A stretch of 64,000 nt of DNA from Mycolicibacterium lutetiense (GCF_017876775.1 NZ_JAGIOP010000002.1:3100001-3164000), one strand, 5' to 3'. Counted from the first letter of the stretch, positions 26,660 through 37,946 are shown. The notes: a model not told the origin generated them from the sequence alone. A program made the numbers and translations.

Positions 26660-29562
26660 GCAATTACGACACCCCCACCGACTCGATCCCGGCCAGCGGT
26701 CCACAGCACGCCCAGCCCGCCACGCACGACGGGATCGCCAAGTGGATCCGGCGGCTGGCCATCCCGATCATCATCGGCTGGGTCGCTGTCATCGCTTTCC
26801 TCAACGTGATCGTTCCCCAGCTCGAAGAGGTGGGGAAGATGCGCTCGGTGTCCATGACACCGGACGACGCGCCGTCGATGATCGCGATGAAGCGTGTCGG
26901 CGAGGTGTTCCAGGAGTTCAAGTCCAACAGCTCGGTCATGGTCGTGCTCGAGGGCGACAAGCCGTTGGGCGACGAGGCGCACAAGTACTACGACGAGATC
27001 GTCGCCAAACTCGAGGCCGACAAGAAGCACATCGAGCACGTCCAGGATTTCTGGGGCGACCCGCTGACCGCCTCGGGCGCCCAGAGCTCCGACGGCTTGG
27101 CCGCCTACGTGCAGGTCTACACCGCCGGTAACCAGGGCGAGGCGCTGGCCAACGAATCGGTGGAAGCCACCGAACACATCGTCCAGAGCGTCACGGCGCC
27201 CCCCGGCATCAAGGCCTATGTGACCGGTCCCGCGGCGATGGCCGCCGATCAGGAGATCGCCGGTAACCGCAGCCTCGAGATGATCACCGCCCTGACGTTC
27301 GTGGTCATCATCATCATGTTGCTCACCGTCTACCGCTCCGTCGTGACGGTGCTCCTCACGCTGGTGACGGTGATGCTGTCGTTGTCGGCCGCCCGCGGTC
27401 TGGTCGCCTTCCTGGGCTACTACAACATCATCGGGCTCTCGACGTTCGCCACCAACCTGTTGGTGATGCTGGCCATCGCCGCCTCGACGGACTACGCGAT
27501 CTTCCTGATAGGCCGATATCAAGAGGCCCGAAGCGTCGGCGAAGACCGAGAACAGGCCTACTACACCATGTTTCGCGGGACCGCCCACGTCATCCTGGGT
27601 TCGGGCCTGACCATCGCCGGCGCCACGTTCTGCCTGCACTTCACGCGCCTGCCCTACTTTCAGTCGCTCGGTATCCCCCTGGCCATCGGCATGGTCACGG
27701 TGGTGCTCGTCGCGCTCACCCTCGGTTCGGCCATCATCTCGGTGGCCACCAGGTTCGGCAAGACGCTGGAACCCAAGCGGGCCATGCGCACCCGCGGCTG
27801 GCGCAAGATCGGTGCCGCCGTGGTGCGGTGGCCCGGGCCCATCCTGATCGCGACCATCGCGCTGGCACTGATCGGTCTGCTCGCCTTGCCGGGCTACCGG
27901 ACCAACTACAACGACCGCGAGTACCTCCCGGCGGACCTGCCGGCCAACACCGGTTACGCCGCATCCGACCGCCACTTCTCCCCGGCCCGGATGAACCCCG
28001 AGTTGCTGCTCATCGAAAGCGATCACGATCTGCGCAACTCGGCGGACTTCCTGGTGATCGAGCGGATCGCCAAACGCATCGTCGGCGTGCCGGGTGTCTC
28101 CCGGGTCCAGGCCATCACCCGCCCGCAGGGAACGCCGATCGAGCACACCTCGATCCCGTTCAACATCAGCATGCAGGGCACGACCCAGACGATGAATCAG
28201 AAGTACATGCAGGACCGGATGGCCGACATGCTCAAGCAGGCCGACGAAATGCAGATCACCGTCGACACGATGACCCAGATGATCGCGCTCATGGAACAGA
28301 TGCGCGGCGTGATGAACAGCATGGTCGGCAAGATGCACGGAATGGTCGACGACATCAAGGAACTGCGCGACCACATCTCGGATTTCGACGACTTCTTCCG
28401 CCCGATCCGCAACTACCTGTACTGGGAACCGCACTGCTACGACATCCCGATGTGCTGGTCGATCCGGTCGGTGTTCGACACCCTTGACGGCGTCGACACC
28501 ATGACAGCGGATTTCGAGCAGATCGTCCCTGACATGGACAAGATGAACGCGCTGCTCCCGCTGATGATCGCGAACATGCAGCCGATGATCACGACCATGC
28601 AGACGATGAAGACGATGATGCTGACCATGCAGGCCACCCAGGGCGGCATGCAGGATCAGATGGCGGCCATGCAGGAGAATTCCACCGCCATGGGTCAGGC
28701 CTTCGACACCGCCAAGAACGACGACTCGTTCTATCTGCCGCCGGAAACCTTCGAGAACCCGGACTTCAAGCGGGGCATGAAGATGTTCCTGTCCCCCGAC
28801 GGACACGCGGTGCGTTTCATCATCAGCCATGAGGGCGATCCGATGAGTCCCGAAGGGGTCGCTCACGTCGACCCCATCAAGCTGGCCGCCAAGGAAGCCA
28901 TCAAGGGCACCCCGCTGGAGGGCTCCAAGATCTATCTCGCCGGCACCGCGGCCATGTTCAAGGACATGCAGGAAGGCGCCAACTACGACCTGTTAATCGC
29001 CGGAATCGCCTCGCTGTGCCTGATTTTCATCATCATGTTGATCCTCACCCGAAGCGTGGTCGCCGCCGCGGTCATCGTCGGCACCGTACTGCTGTCCCTC
29101 GGCGCATCATTCGGCCTGTCGGTCCTCATCTGGCAGCACCTGATCGGGCTCGAGCTGCACTGGATGGTGCTGGCCATGTCGGTGATCATCCTGTTGGCCG
29201 TGGGTGCGGACTACAACCTGCTACTGGTCGCCAGGTTCAAAGAAGAGATACATGCCGGCCTGAACACCGGCATCATCCGCGCCATGGGCGGTACCGGCTC
29301 GGTGGTCACCTCGGCGGGCCTGGTGTTCGCCTTCACCATGATGTCGATGGCGATCAGCGAACTGGCCGTGATCGGCCAGGTCGGCACCACCATCGGCCTG
29401 GGTCTGCTCTTCGACACCCTGGTCATCCGGTCCTTCATGACCCCGTCGATCGCCGCGCTGATGGGCAAGTGGTTCTGGTGGCCGCAGATGGTGCGTCAGC
29501 GGCCCAAGCCCGAGCCGTGGCCGCAGCCGCTCCAGCGGGAACCGCAGGACTCGCTGGCTTAA
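26656..29562 (+). CDS. MmpL4/MmpL5-type RND transporter
   Basis: 968 residues, the length of MmpL4/MmpL5 (about 965). Two MMPL transmembrane cores are present, with [20 protein letters not shown] (first) and [20 protein letters not shown] (second), including the Asp-Tyr relay pairs. Between them, about residues 510-690, is a strongly methionine-rich helical hairpin (for example [19 protein letters not shown]) with a cysteine pair (HCYDIPMCW). This is the long periplasmic coiled coil known for this subgroup. In M. tuberculosis these transporters export mycobactins and, for MmpL5, several drugs. It is probably the main product of the TetR-controlled unit. A hairpin terminator follows at 29573. 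Confidence 0.95.
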   Translation: MSNYDTPTDSIPASGPQHAQPATHDGIAKWIRRLAIPIIIGWVAVIAFLNVIVPQLEEVGKMRSVSMTPDDAPSMIAMKRVGEVFQEFKSNSSVMVVLEGDKPLGDEAHKYYDEIVAKLEADKKHIEHVQDFWGDPLTASGAQSSDGLAAYVQVYTAGNQGEALANESVEATEHIVQSVTAPPGIKAYVTGPAAMAADQEIAGNRSLEMITALTFVVIIIMLLTVYRSVVTVLLTLVTVMLSLSAARGLVAFLGYYNIIGLSTFATNLLVMLAIAASTDYAIFLIGRYQEARSVGEDREQAYYTMFRGTAHVILGSGLTIAGATFCLHFTRLPYFQSLGIPLAIGMVTVVLVALTLGSAIISVATRFGKTLEPKRAMRTRGWRKIGAAVVRWPGPILIATIALALIGLLALPGYRTNYNDREYLPADLPANTGYAASDRHFSPARMNPELLLIESDHDLRNSADFLVIERIAKRIVGVPGVSRVQAITRPQGTPIEHTSIPFNISMQGTTQTMNQKYMQDRMADMLKQADEMQITVDTMTQMIALMEQMRGVMNSMVGKMHGMVDDIKELRDHISDFDDFFRPIRNYLYWEPHCYDIPMCWSIRSVFDTLDGVDTMTADFEQIVPDMDKMNALLPLMIANMQPMITTMQTMKTMMLTMQATQGGMQDQMAAMQENSTAMGQAFDTAKNDDSFYLPPETFENPDFKRGMKMFLSPDGHAVRFIISHEGDPMSPEGVAHVDPIKLAAKEAIKGTPLEGSKIYLAGTAAMFKDMQEGANYDLLIAGIASLCLIFIIMLILTRSVVAAAVIVGTVLLSLGASFGLSVLIWQHLIGLELHWMVLAMSVIILLAVGADYNLLLVARFKEEIHAGLNTGIIRAMGGTGSVVTSAGLVFAFTMMSMAISELAVIGQVGTTIGLGLLFDTLVIRSFMTPSIAALMGKWFWWPQMVRQRPKPEPWPQPLQREPQDSLA

Positions 29563-29572
29563 CTCCTCACCG

Positions 29573-29608
29573 CGAGCGTGCGTGTCTGCTGGTCGACACG
29601 CACGCTCG
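29573..29608. terminator. Bidirectional hairpin between mmpL and the O-methyltransferase
   Basis: CGAGCGTGCGTGTC and its exact complement form a 14-bp stem with an eight-base loop, between two convergent genes. GC-rich, no long T-tract. Confidence 0.65.
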
Positions 29609-29636
29609 TGGCGTTTGAGGGGGCGGTGAGAGCGGG

Positions 29637-30293
29637 TTACCTGACGAGCGCGACGGCGAAACCGTCCCAGCCCTTGGTGCCCACGGTTTGAATGGCCGCG
29701 GTGTCCAACCGCGGATGGGCGCCCATCATCTCCAGCATGTCCCGCACGGCCTGCGCCTGTGCGTCGTCGGCCGCCGGTGCGAGTACCCGGCCGGACCGGG
29801 TCACGTTGTCCACCACAATGATCGAGCCCGGCCGGCCCAGTCGGATCGCCCACTCGACGTAGCGGACGTTGTTCTCCTTGTCGGCGTCGATGAAGGCCAG
29901 ATCGAATACGTCACCGCGTTCGGCCAGCCGCGGCAGCGTGTCGAGTGCGGTGCCGACGATCACCTCGACCCGGTCGGCGACGCCGGCCCGCGCCAGATTG
30001 GCCTGCGCCACCTCGGCATGACGGGGCTCGCACTCGAGCGTGACGACGCTGCCGTCCGGCCCCACACCGCGGGCCAGGTTGATCGTGCTGTAGCCGGCCA
30101 ACGTGCCGATCTCCAGCACCCGACGCGCCCCGGAGATCGTCGTGAGCAGCGACAGCAGTTTGCCGTGCTGAGCGGACACCTCGATGGCCGGCATGTCGGC
30201 GTCGTGTGCGGATAGACGCGCCGCGACCAGCGCCTCGTCCTCGGTGCGCAGCACCTCGTTGAACATGGCATCGACGTCGCGGGCTTCGGTCAT
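29637..30293 (-). CDS. Class I O-methyltransferase (Rv0187-like)
   Basis: 218 residues from the ATG at 30293. SAM-binding motif I is VLEIGTLAGYSTINLARGV, the second acidic residue lies in VVTLECEPRHAEVA, and metal-dependent COMT-like features appear in DLAFIDADKENNVRYVEWAI and IIVVDNVTRSGRV. The family methylates catechol-type or related hydroxyl groups with a divalent metal. M. tuberculosis has Rv0187 between ilvD-Rv0188 and Rv0185; here it lies at the right edge of the 13-kb accessory block. The longer in-frame extension upstream overlaps the next gene and is not family-like. Confidence 0.9.
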   Translation of the reverse strand: MTEARDVDAMFNEVLRTEDEALVAARLSAHDADMPAIEVSAQHGKLLSLLTTISGARRVLEIGTLAGYSTINLARGVGPDGSVVTLECEPRHAEVAQANLARAGVADRVEVIVGTALDTLPRLAERGDVFDLAFIDADKENNVRYVEWAIRLGRPGSIIVVDNVTRSGRVLAPAADDAQAQAVRDMLEMMGAHPRLDTAAIQTVGTKGWDGFAVALVR

Positions 30294-30303
30294 GTGCGCC
30301 AGG

Positions 30304-30774
30304 CTAGAGGACGCCTTCCTTGGCGTACACCATCCGCAGCACCAGCCCCACTTCCGGCCCCATGATCGTCGCGCACAGTTCGCAGTAGGTGGCGACGAAA
30401 TGCGGCCCATGGGGCGGGTCCGCATGGCTCACATGGTGGGCAAGTTCGTGAAGTACCACCAACTCCCGCAATGCCCAGGTGTGGCGCTCGGGGACGGCGA
30501 TGACGGCCTTGCCGTCGACCAGCTCGTAGTGCGCAGCGGTCACCCCTCGACGTCGACGCACGGCTACCGGATCGGCACCGACCCGGGCGATGACGTCGTC
30601 GACGTAGCGCTGCACCGAATCCACCGACCCGAATTTCGCCTCCGGCGGCAGGGTGAGCGACGTACCGAAAAAGTCGATGGCACGCGAACTGTGTTGGGCC
30701 GCACGGTCGAACATGGTGCGTACGAACTGTTCGGCGGCGTAGACCCTGGCCCGCTGGGCATCCTTGGCGCTCAC
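30304..30774 (-). CDS. Putative metallohydrolase, TIGR04338 family (Rv0185-like)
   Basis: 156 residues, no signal peptide. It contains a zincin-like motif HELAHH (H109, E110, H113) in LRELVVLHELAHHVSHADP, followed by a further histidine-rich PPHGPHF. The overall shape recalls SprT-type metalloprotease domains. It overlaps the preceding DUF2786 gene stop/start by four bases, so the two are one operon, as Rv0184-Rv0185 in M. tuberculosis. The substrate is unknown. Confidence 0.85.
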   Translation of the reverse strand: MSAKDAQRARVYAAEQFVRTMFDRAAQHSSRAIDFFGTSLTLPPEAKFGSVDSVQRYVDDVIARVGADPVAVRRRRGVTAAHYELVDGKAVIAVPERHTWALRELVVLHELAHHVSHADPPHGPHFVATYCELCATIMGPEVGLVLRMVYAKEGVL

Positions 30775-31514
30775 TGATCCAGGGCGCCGCGAGGGCCGGA
30801 GATTTCCTGGTTCGCCCCGAGCCGGGCATGGCGACCGGCGCGGTCCCCGGCGCGGCGAGCGGCCGACGAGTACCCGGCCGAGGCGTTCGTGGCCCGCCAG
30901 GTCCCGCGGGCCTGCGACGCCGTCCGGTAGAAGCTGCGCAGCTCGATATCTTTGTCCCGCAATGCGATAGCGGTGCCCGGCCGGCCCACCTCGTCGGCCT
31001 CACGTTGAGCCTCATCACGAGCCTGGGTCAGACGCTGGCCGATCCGGGCGCCGAAGGCCAACTGGAAGTTGAGCCGGGCGGTGATCGTCGGGGTCGGACG
31101 ATGCGCGCCCGAGGCGATGTAGGCCTCCGACGCCTTGACCATCTGCACCAGCAGGCTGGTGTAGAGGGCATGGGTGGCGTCGATGTCCTCGGCGAACCCG
31201 TAGGCGTAGACGAAGGTCGAGTTGGACGCCACATCACATTTCACGTCGTTGGCCATCCCGATGACCACGAACAGCTGCACATAGGTGCGCAGCCCCTTGG
31301 TCCCGGCCGCGCCGATGGTGATGGTGCGTTGCAGAGGCATCTGCGCCTTGGTGCGCTCGGCCGAATGCGCGCGGGCCAACGCCAGGTCGATCGAGGTGGC
31401 CGTGGCCAGCCGTTGCGCGGCGGCCATGAATGCCTCGGCCTCGTGGAGGTTGTCGGTGCCCTCCGCCTGACGCAGCAGTGCGGCGATACGCGCCAGCATC
31501 TTGTCGTCGGTCAT
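30771..31514 (-). CDS. DUF2786 domain protein (Rv0184-like)
   Basis: 247 residues. The N-terminal 45 residues (MLARIAALLRQAEGTDNLHEAEAF type) are the DUF2786 motif. The rest is soluble, with a central FVVIGMANDVKCDV segment and a basic C-terminus rich in Arg and Ala. DUF2786 proteins are often found near zinc-metalloprotease-like proteins, as with the next gene here, but their role is unknown. It lies 28 bp downstream of the lipoprotein gene's stop and overlaps the next gene by four bases. Confidence 0.85.
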   Translation of the reverse strand: MTDDKMLARIAALLRQAEGTDNLHEAEAFMAAAQRLATATSIDLALARAHSAERTKAQMPLQRTITIGAAGTKGLRTYVQLFVVIGMANDVKCDVASNSTFVYAYGFAEDIDATHALYTSLLVQMVKASEAYIASGAHRPTPTITARLNFQLAFGARIGQRLTQARDEAQREADEVGRPGTAIALRDKDIELRSFYRTASQARGTWRATNASAGYSSAARRAGDRAGRHARLGANQEISGPRGALDQ

Positions 31515-31542
31515 GGCGCAATCCTAGAAATCCACTCTGACA

Positions 31543-33392
<1,850 letters not shown>

Positions 33393-33436
33393 TTATCCGG
33401 TCGTAGTTGTCGGTGCTGCTGCGTAAGCTCGCGAAT

Positions 33437-34432
33437 GTGACGGTCCTTGCTCACCGCCTCGAAGATGACAATCCGGCCGATGCATTCCTGGCCGACGCCC
33501 AGCGCTACCGCCGCGAGCTGCTGGCCCACTGCTATCGGATGACCGGCTCGTTGCACGATGCCGAGGATCTGGTGCAGGAAACCTACCTGCGCGCCTGGAA
33601 GGCGTACGGAGGTTTCGAGGGCAAGTCCTCGGTGCGCACCTGGCTGTATCGCATCGCCACCAATACGTGCCTGACAGCGTTGGATGGCAGGCAACGCCGG
33701 CCGCTGCCGTCCGGCCTGGGCAATCCGAGTTCCTCGCCCACCGATGAGATCTCCGAACACCACGAGATCCCGTGGCTGCAGCCGCTCCCCGATTCCACCG
33801 ACGACCCGGCGGATCCCAGCACGATCGTGGGGACGCGTGATTCGGTGCGGCTGGCATTCGTCGCCGCGCTGCAACACCTGTCGGCCCGCCAACGCGCGGT
33901 GCTGGTGATGCGCGAGGTACTGCAGTGGAAGGCCTCCGAAGTGGGTGAGGCGATCGGAACCTCGACGGCGGCAGTCAACAGCCTGCTGCAGCGCGCCCGA
34001 GCCCAGCTCAACGCGGTGGGCCCCAGTCAGGATGATGCGATCGACCCGCCCGACTCCCCGCACGCACAGAAGCTGCTGCGCAATTACATGGCCGCCTTCG
34101 AGGCCTACGACATCGACACGCTGGTCGAGTTGTTCACCGCCGAGGCGATCTGGGAGATGCCGCCGTTCGATACCTGGTATCAGGGGCCGCAGGCCATCGG
34201 CGACCTGTCCCGCTACAAGTGCCCCGCCGAGAAGCCCGGGGACATGCGGTTCGTCGCAACGAGCGCCAATGGTCAGCCCGCCGCAGCGATGTACCTGCTC
34301 AATCCCGGGACAGGCCGGCACGACGCCTTTCAGCTCCATGTCCTCGACATCGGCAAGGACGGCATCTCGCGTGTGGTGGCGTTCATGGAGCCCTCGTTGT
34401 TCGAGAAGTTCGGGCTGCCGGCATCACTCTGA
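33437..34432 (+). CDS. sigG: ECF sigma factor SigG
   Basis: 331 residues from the GTG at 33437. Sigma region 2 is ELLAHCYRMTGSLHDAEDLV with RTWLYRIATNTCL, and region 4 is LQHLSARQRAVLVMREVLQW followed by KASEVGEAIGTSTAAVNSLL. The C-terminal 130 residues form a SnoaL/NTF2-like domain (LFTAEAIWEMPPFDTWYQG) that replaces an anti-sigma partner in this subfamily. The sequence follows M. tuberculosis SigG (Rv0182c) throughout. SigG is linked to DNA damage responses in M. tuberculosis. No anti-sigma gene lies next to it. Confidence 0.93.
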   Translation: MTVLAHRLEDDNPADAFLADAQRYRRELLAHCYRMTGSLHDAEDLVQETYLRAWKAYGGFEGKSSVRTWLYRIATNTCLTALDGRQRRPLPSGLGNPSSSPTDEISEHHEIPWLQPLPDSTDDPADPSTIVGTRDSVRLAFVAALQHLSARQRAVLVMREVLQWKASEVGEAIGTSTAAVNSLLQRARAQLNAVGPSQDDAIDPPDSPHAQKLLRNYMAAFEAYDIDTLVELFTAEAIWEMPPFDTWYQGPQAIGDLSRYKCPAEKPGDMRFVATSANGQPAAAMYLLNPGTGRHDAFQLHVLDIGKDGISRVVAFMEPSLFEKFGLPASL

Positions 34433-34457
34433 CGCGCCTTGGGCGATATCCCCGCGG

Positions 34458-34961
34458 CTACGAACCGTTGTAAGCCGCCTGCAGTGCGGCGATGTTGAAC
34501 TTGCCGAAGGTCTTCAGCACCGCCGACATCAACCGGCCGTTGGCCGCGTCATCGCCTTTGGCCAGCAGGTCGAAATAGTCGGTCGGGGTGATCTGCCAGG
34601 ACAGCCCGTACTTGTCCTTGAGCCAGCCGCAGGGCTGTTCCTCCCCGCCCTCGACGAGTGCCGCCCAGATCTGATCGAGCTGCTCCTGGCCGTCGACGCG
34701 TACTTCCAGGGAGACGGCCTCGGTGAAGTGGAAGTGCGGGCCCCCATTGATGCCGACGAAGCGCTGCCCGGAGAGCTCGAACTCGACCACCACCGGCACA
34801 TCCTGCGGAGACGGCGAATCCGGGTGCGAGGCGACGGTGTTGAGGACGCGGCCGTTGCCGCCGAACGCGGCGATGTAGTGCTGCGCGGCCTGCTCAGCCT
34901 CGCGGTCGAACCAGAGGTTGGGGACGATGCTTGCGCTGATGTGCGGTTTGTTCTGGGTCAT
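34458..34961 (-). CDS. VOC-family protein (PhnB / 3-demethylubiquinone methyltransferase-like)
   Basis: 167 residues. The family signature is present: NLWFDREAEQAAQHYIAAFG, a duplicated beta-alpha-beta-beta-beta fold, NGGPHFHFTEAVSL, and CGWLKDKYGLSWQITPTDYF near the C-terminus. These PhnB-like VOC proteins are usually of unknown substrate. The ATG at 34961 is selected because the family resemblance begins just after it. It is convergent with sigG (25 bp apart) and divergent from the alcohol dehydrogenase. Confidence 0.88.
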   Translation of the reverse strand: MTQNKPHISASIVPNLWFDREAEQAAQHYIAAFGGNGRVLNTVASHPDSPSPQDVPVVVEFELSGQRFVGINGGPHFHFTEAVSLEVRVDGQEQLDQIWAALVEGGEEQPCGWLKDKYGLSWQITPTDYFDLLAKGDDAANGRLMSAVLKTFGKFNIAALQAAYNGS

Positions 34962-34998
34962 GTGAGGTAGACCCGCCGCGGTCGTAGTTCTCATCGCC

Positions 34999-35072
34999 GA
35001 GTGGCCACTTGACGCACACAAATCCGCCCGACCCGTGCAATAACTGGCCATTCGGCGCTACCGAGTGGCCAC
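34999..35072 (+). repeat. Direct repeats in the VOC/alcohol dehydrogenase divergent region
   Basis: GAGTGGCCAC occurs at 34999-35008 and again at 35063-35072, 64 bp apart, with a further TGGCCA at 35044-35049. All three contain the palindrome TGGCCA. They lie upstream of both divergent genes and could be binding sites for one regulator. Confidence 0.35.
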
Positions 35073-35175
35073 AACGGCCCCAACGCGCCACCCGACAACG
35101 AAACGAAGCAAGAAAACTACCAGGTCAGAGGGTGGTTACCTCTCAGTATTGCAACCTGTTCTACTATTGCCTTCC

Positions 35176-36300
35176 ATGAAGACCAAAGGCGCCCTGCTGT
35201 GGGAACTCAACTCGCCATTCCAGGTCGACGAGATCGACCTCGACGATCCCGTCGCGGACGAAGTGCAGATCCAGATGCATGCCGCGGGCATGTGCCACTC
35301 GGACTACCACCTGACCACCGGTGCCACCCCGATGGCGCTGCCTGCGCTCGGCGGCCACGAGGGCGCCGGCGTCGTCACCAAGGTCGGCAAGAACGTCACC
35401 GGCATCGAAGAGGGCGATCACGTCATCCTCGCCTTCATCCCGGCCTGTGGCGGCTGCCCGCCGTGTCTGAAGGGCTTCCGCTCGCTGTGCGACCGCGGGG
35501 CGGTCCTGCTCGGCGGCAAGGCAATCGCCGACGGCAGAAGCTGGATCCACGCCGGTGGCCGTGAGGTGTCGCCGATGAACCTGCTCGGCACCTTCGCGCC
35601 ATACATGACCGTGCACAAGGATTCGGTCGTCAAGATCGACAAGGACATCCCGTTCGAAACCGCGGCCATCATGGGCTGCGCGGTGCCGACGGGCTTCGGT
35701 TCGGCCACCAACGTCGCCGACGTCAAGCCCGGCGAGACCGTCATCATCGTCGGTGTCGGCGGCATCGGCATGAGCGCGCTGCAGGGTGCGGTGATCTCGG
35801 GCGCCAAGCAGGTCATCGCGATCGACCCGAACGAGTGGAAGCGCGAGCAGGCCATCAAGTTCGGCGCCACCCACGTCTACCCGTCGATGGCCGAGGCCAT
35901 CATGCCGGTCATGGAGACCACGTACGGCCTGATGGGCGACAAGGTCATCATCGCTGTGGGCGACATGAAGGGCGAGTACATCGAAGAGGCGATGATCCTC
36001 ACCGCCAAGACCGGCACCTGCGTGGTGACGGGCATGGGTTCGATGATGGACGCCGACGTCAAGCTCAACCTGTTCCTGTTCACCATGTTGCAGAAGACGT
36101 TGAAGGGCAACATCTTCGGTGGTGGTAACTCGCACGTCGAGACTCCTCGCCTGACGGCTCTGTACAAGTCGGGCCTGCTCAATATCGACGATATGATCAC
36201 GCGGACCTACAAGCTCGAGGACATCAACCAGGGCTACCAGGACATGCTGGACGGCAACAACATTCGCGGCGTCATCACGTTCGACGAGTCGGACTGGTAG
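35176..36300 (+). CDS. Zinc-dependent alcohol dehydrogenase, NDMA-dependent type
   Basis: 374 residues from the ATG at 35176. Catalytic zinc ligands are C40 (GMCHSDYHL), the H-E pair in GGHEGAGVV and a later cysteine (MGCAVPTGFGS). The structural zinc site is CGGCPPCLKGFRSLC. The Rossmann motif is IVGVGGIGMSALQGA. The sequence is typical of the actinobacterial NDMA-dependent alcohol dehydrogenases, which keep a tightly bound cofactor. TACTAT (35162-35167) lies eight bases before the ATG with no ribosome binding site, so the transcript may be leaderless. It ends just before a long perfect hairpin. Confidence 0.92.
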   Translation: MKTKGALLWELNSPFQVDEIDLDDPVADEVQIQMHAAGMCHSDYHLTTGATPMALPALGGHEGAGVVTKVGKNVTGIEEGDHVILAFIPACGGCPPCLKGFRSLCDRGAVLLGGKAIADGRSWIHAGGREVSPMNLLGTFAPYMTVHKDSVVKIDKDIPFETAAIMGCAVPTGFGSATNVADVKPGETVIIVGVGGIGMSALQGAVISGAKQVIAIDPNEWKREQAIKFGATHVYPSMAEAIMPVMETTYGLMGDKVIIAVGDMKGEYIEEAMILTAKTGTCVVTGMGSMMDADVKLNLFLFTMLQKTLKGNIFGGGNSHVETPRLTALYKSGLLNIDDMITRTYKLEDINQGYQDMLDGNNIRGVITFDESDW

Positions 36301-36315
36301 TTCCGCACTACTGAG

Positions 36316-36365
36316 CAGACAGAGAATCGCACTTTTCCCTTGGGAAAAGTGCGATTCTCTGTCTG
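36316..36365. terminator. Bidirectional terminator with perfect 24-bp stem
   Basis: The arm 36316-36339 (begins CAGACAGAGAATCGC, ends CTTTTCCC) is exactly complementary to 36342-36365, with only two bases between. It lies between the convergent alcohol dehydrogenase and SDR genes. The stem interior contains an A4/T4 pair but no terminal T-tract. Confidence 0.8.
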
Positions 36366-36375
36366 GTCGCGAGAG

Positions 36376-37161
36376 TTACTTGGGTGGCATCCGGATGCCG
36401 CCGTCGACGCGGACCACCTCGGCGTTCATGTACGAGTTGGTCAGCAGTTCGACGACCATGGAGGCCAGCTCGTCGGGCTTGCCGAGGCGGTGCGGGAACA
36501 GCACCGACTGACCGAGCTTGGCTTTGAAAGCTTCGGACCCCTCGCCCTCGCCGTAGATCGGGGTGTCGATCAGGCCGGGGGCCACGGTGTTGACCCGGAT
36601 GCCCACAGCGGACAGATCACGGGCCACCGGCAGGGTCAGGCCGACCACGCCGCCCTTGGACGACGAGTAGGCCGCCTGGCCGATCTGGCCGTCGAAAGCC
36701 GCGACGCTGGTCATGTTGACGATCGCGCCGCGCTCGCCGGTGTCGGTGAGCTCGTTCTTGCTCATCTGGGTGGCCGCGATGCGGATGCAGTCGAAGGTGC
36801 CGACCAGGTTGATGTCGAGCACCTTCTTGTACAGACCGAGGTCGTGAGCCGAGGAGAACTCGCCGTCCTTGCCGATGGTGCGCTGCGCCCAGCCGACGCC
36901 GGCCGAGTTCACCAGTGCGCGCAGCGGGCCGAGGTCCGCTGCGGTCTTGACCGCGTCGATGATCTGGTCGGTGTTGGTGACGTCGACGGTGACAAAGACG
37001 CCGCCGATCTCCTGCGCGAGGGCCTCGCCCTTGTCTGCCTGCAGGTCAGCCACGACAACGCGGGCTCCCTTGGCGGCCAACTGGCGGGCAGTCGCCGCGC
37101 CGATACCTGATGCGCCACCGGTGACGATGGCGCTTGCTCCGTTAAGTTCCACGCCCAACAC
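36376..37161 (-). CDS. Short-chain dehydrogenase, 3-hydroxyacyl-CoA dehydrogenase type 2-like
   Basis: 261 residues. NAD(P) motif VTGGASGIGAATARQLA, then NSAGVGWA, and the active-site pair YSSSK with preceding serine in VNMTSVAAFDGQIGQAAY. The sequence resembles 17-beta-HSD10/short-chain 3-hydroxyacyl-CoA dehydrogenases, with APGLIDTPIYGEG and the C-terminal RVDGGIRMPPK. Starts at GTG 37161; a second in-frame GTG lies nine bases later. It is convergent with the alcohol dehydrogenase and divergent from pirin. The substrate is probably an acyl-CoA or steroid-like alcohol (inferred from similarity). Confidence 0.9.
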   Translation of the reverse strand: MLGVELNGASAIVTGGASGIGAATARQLAAKGARVVVADLQADKGEALAQEIGGVFVTVDVTNTDQIIDAVKTAADLGPLRALVNSAGVGWAQRTIGKDGEFSSAHDLGLYKKVLDINLVGTFDCIRIAATQMSKNELTDTGERGAIVNMTSVAAFDGQIGQAAYSSSKGGVVGLTLPVARDLSAVGIRVNTVAPGLIDTPIYGEGEGSEAFKAKLGQSVLFPHRLGKPDELASMVVELLTNSYMNAEVVRVDGGIRMPPK

Positions 37162-37223
37162 ACTAAGCCCCGGCCCAACCGAACCACCGGTTGGTCAGCT
37201 AAGACCGTCGGTAGGCTGACTCC

Positions 37224-37946
37224 ATGGCTTCGGGGACGTCCATGGTCGACATCCGGCGCTCCGCGGACCGCGGCGCGAGCACGACCGACTGGCTGCAGTC
37301 GCGGCATTCGTTTTCCTTCGCCGACTACTACGATCCGGCCAACACCCACCACGGCCTGTTGCTGGTGAACAACGACGACATCGTGGCGCCGGCGGCCGGA
37401 TTTGATACCCACCCGCACCGGGACATGGAGATCGTCACCTGGGTGATGTCTGGTCAGTTGGCGCACGCGGATTCGATGGGTAACTCCGGGGTGATCTACC
37501 CGGGTCTGGCCCAGCGGATGTCGGCGGGCACCGGCGTGCAGCATTCGGAGAAGAACGGATCTGACAGCGAGCCCGTGCATTTCGTGCAGATGTGGGTTCT
37601 GCCGGATACGGCCGGGGTGACGCCGAGCTATCAGCAGCAGGAGATCGAGTTGACCGACGGGCTGACGCCGATCGCCTCCGGCGCCATCGACGCGGCGGTC
37701 ACCCTGCACAACCGCGATGCCACGCTGTACGGGGCGCGCCTGCGACCCGGTGGTTCGGTCACCCTTCCGCAGGCGCGTTACGTCCACCTGTACGTCGCGC
37801 GCGGCGCGGTCACGCTGGAGGGATCCGGGCCGCTAACCGAGGGCGACGCCGCCCGGCTCACCGATTCGGGCGGACAACGCGTCACCGCGGACACCGCAGC
37901 GGAGGTCCTGGTCTGGGAGATGAATGCGGGTCTGGGCGGCGCGTAG
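37224..37946 (+). CDS. Pirin-family protein (Rv0181c-like)
   Basis: 240-residue bicupin. Metal ligands of the pirin N-terminal cupin are visible in FDTHPHRDMEIVTWVMSGQL and the later GTGVQHSEKNG. Rv0181c has about the same length and the same neighbour sigG. Some bacterial pirins act as quercetinases, others bind regulators; the role here is unknown. TAGGCT (37212-37217) ends six bases before the ATG with no ribosome binding site, suggesting a leaderless start. The 3' end overlaps the start of the PQQ-type lipoprotein by 23 bases. Confidence 0.9.
   Translation: MASGTSMVDIRRSADRGASTTDWLQSRHSFSFADYYDPANTHHGLLLVNNDDIVAPAAGFDTHPHRDMEIVTWVMSGQLAHADSMGNSGVIYPGLAQRMSAGTGVQHSEKNGSDSEPVHFVQMWVLPDTAGVTPSYQQQEIELTDGLTPIASGAIDAAVTLHNRDATLYGARLRPGGSVTLPQARYVHLYVARGAVTLEGSGPLTEGDAARLTDSGGQRVTADTAAEVLVWEMNAGLGGA

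Noticed and set aside
26440..28866. Long open frame (about 800 codons) antisense to the mmpL gene
   Set aside because: It is rich in His, Asp, Gln and Arg, which is the complement of the mmpL codon pattern (many ATG codons read as CAT). No family motif or start signal was found.
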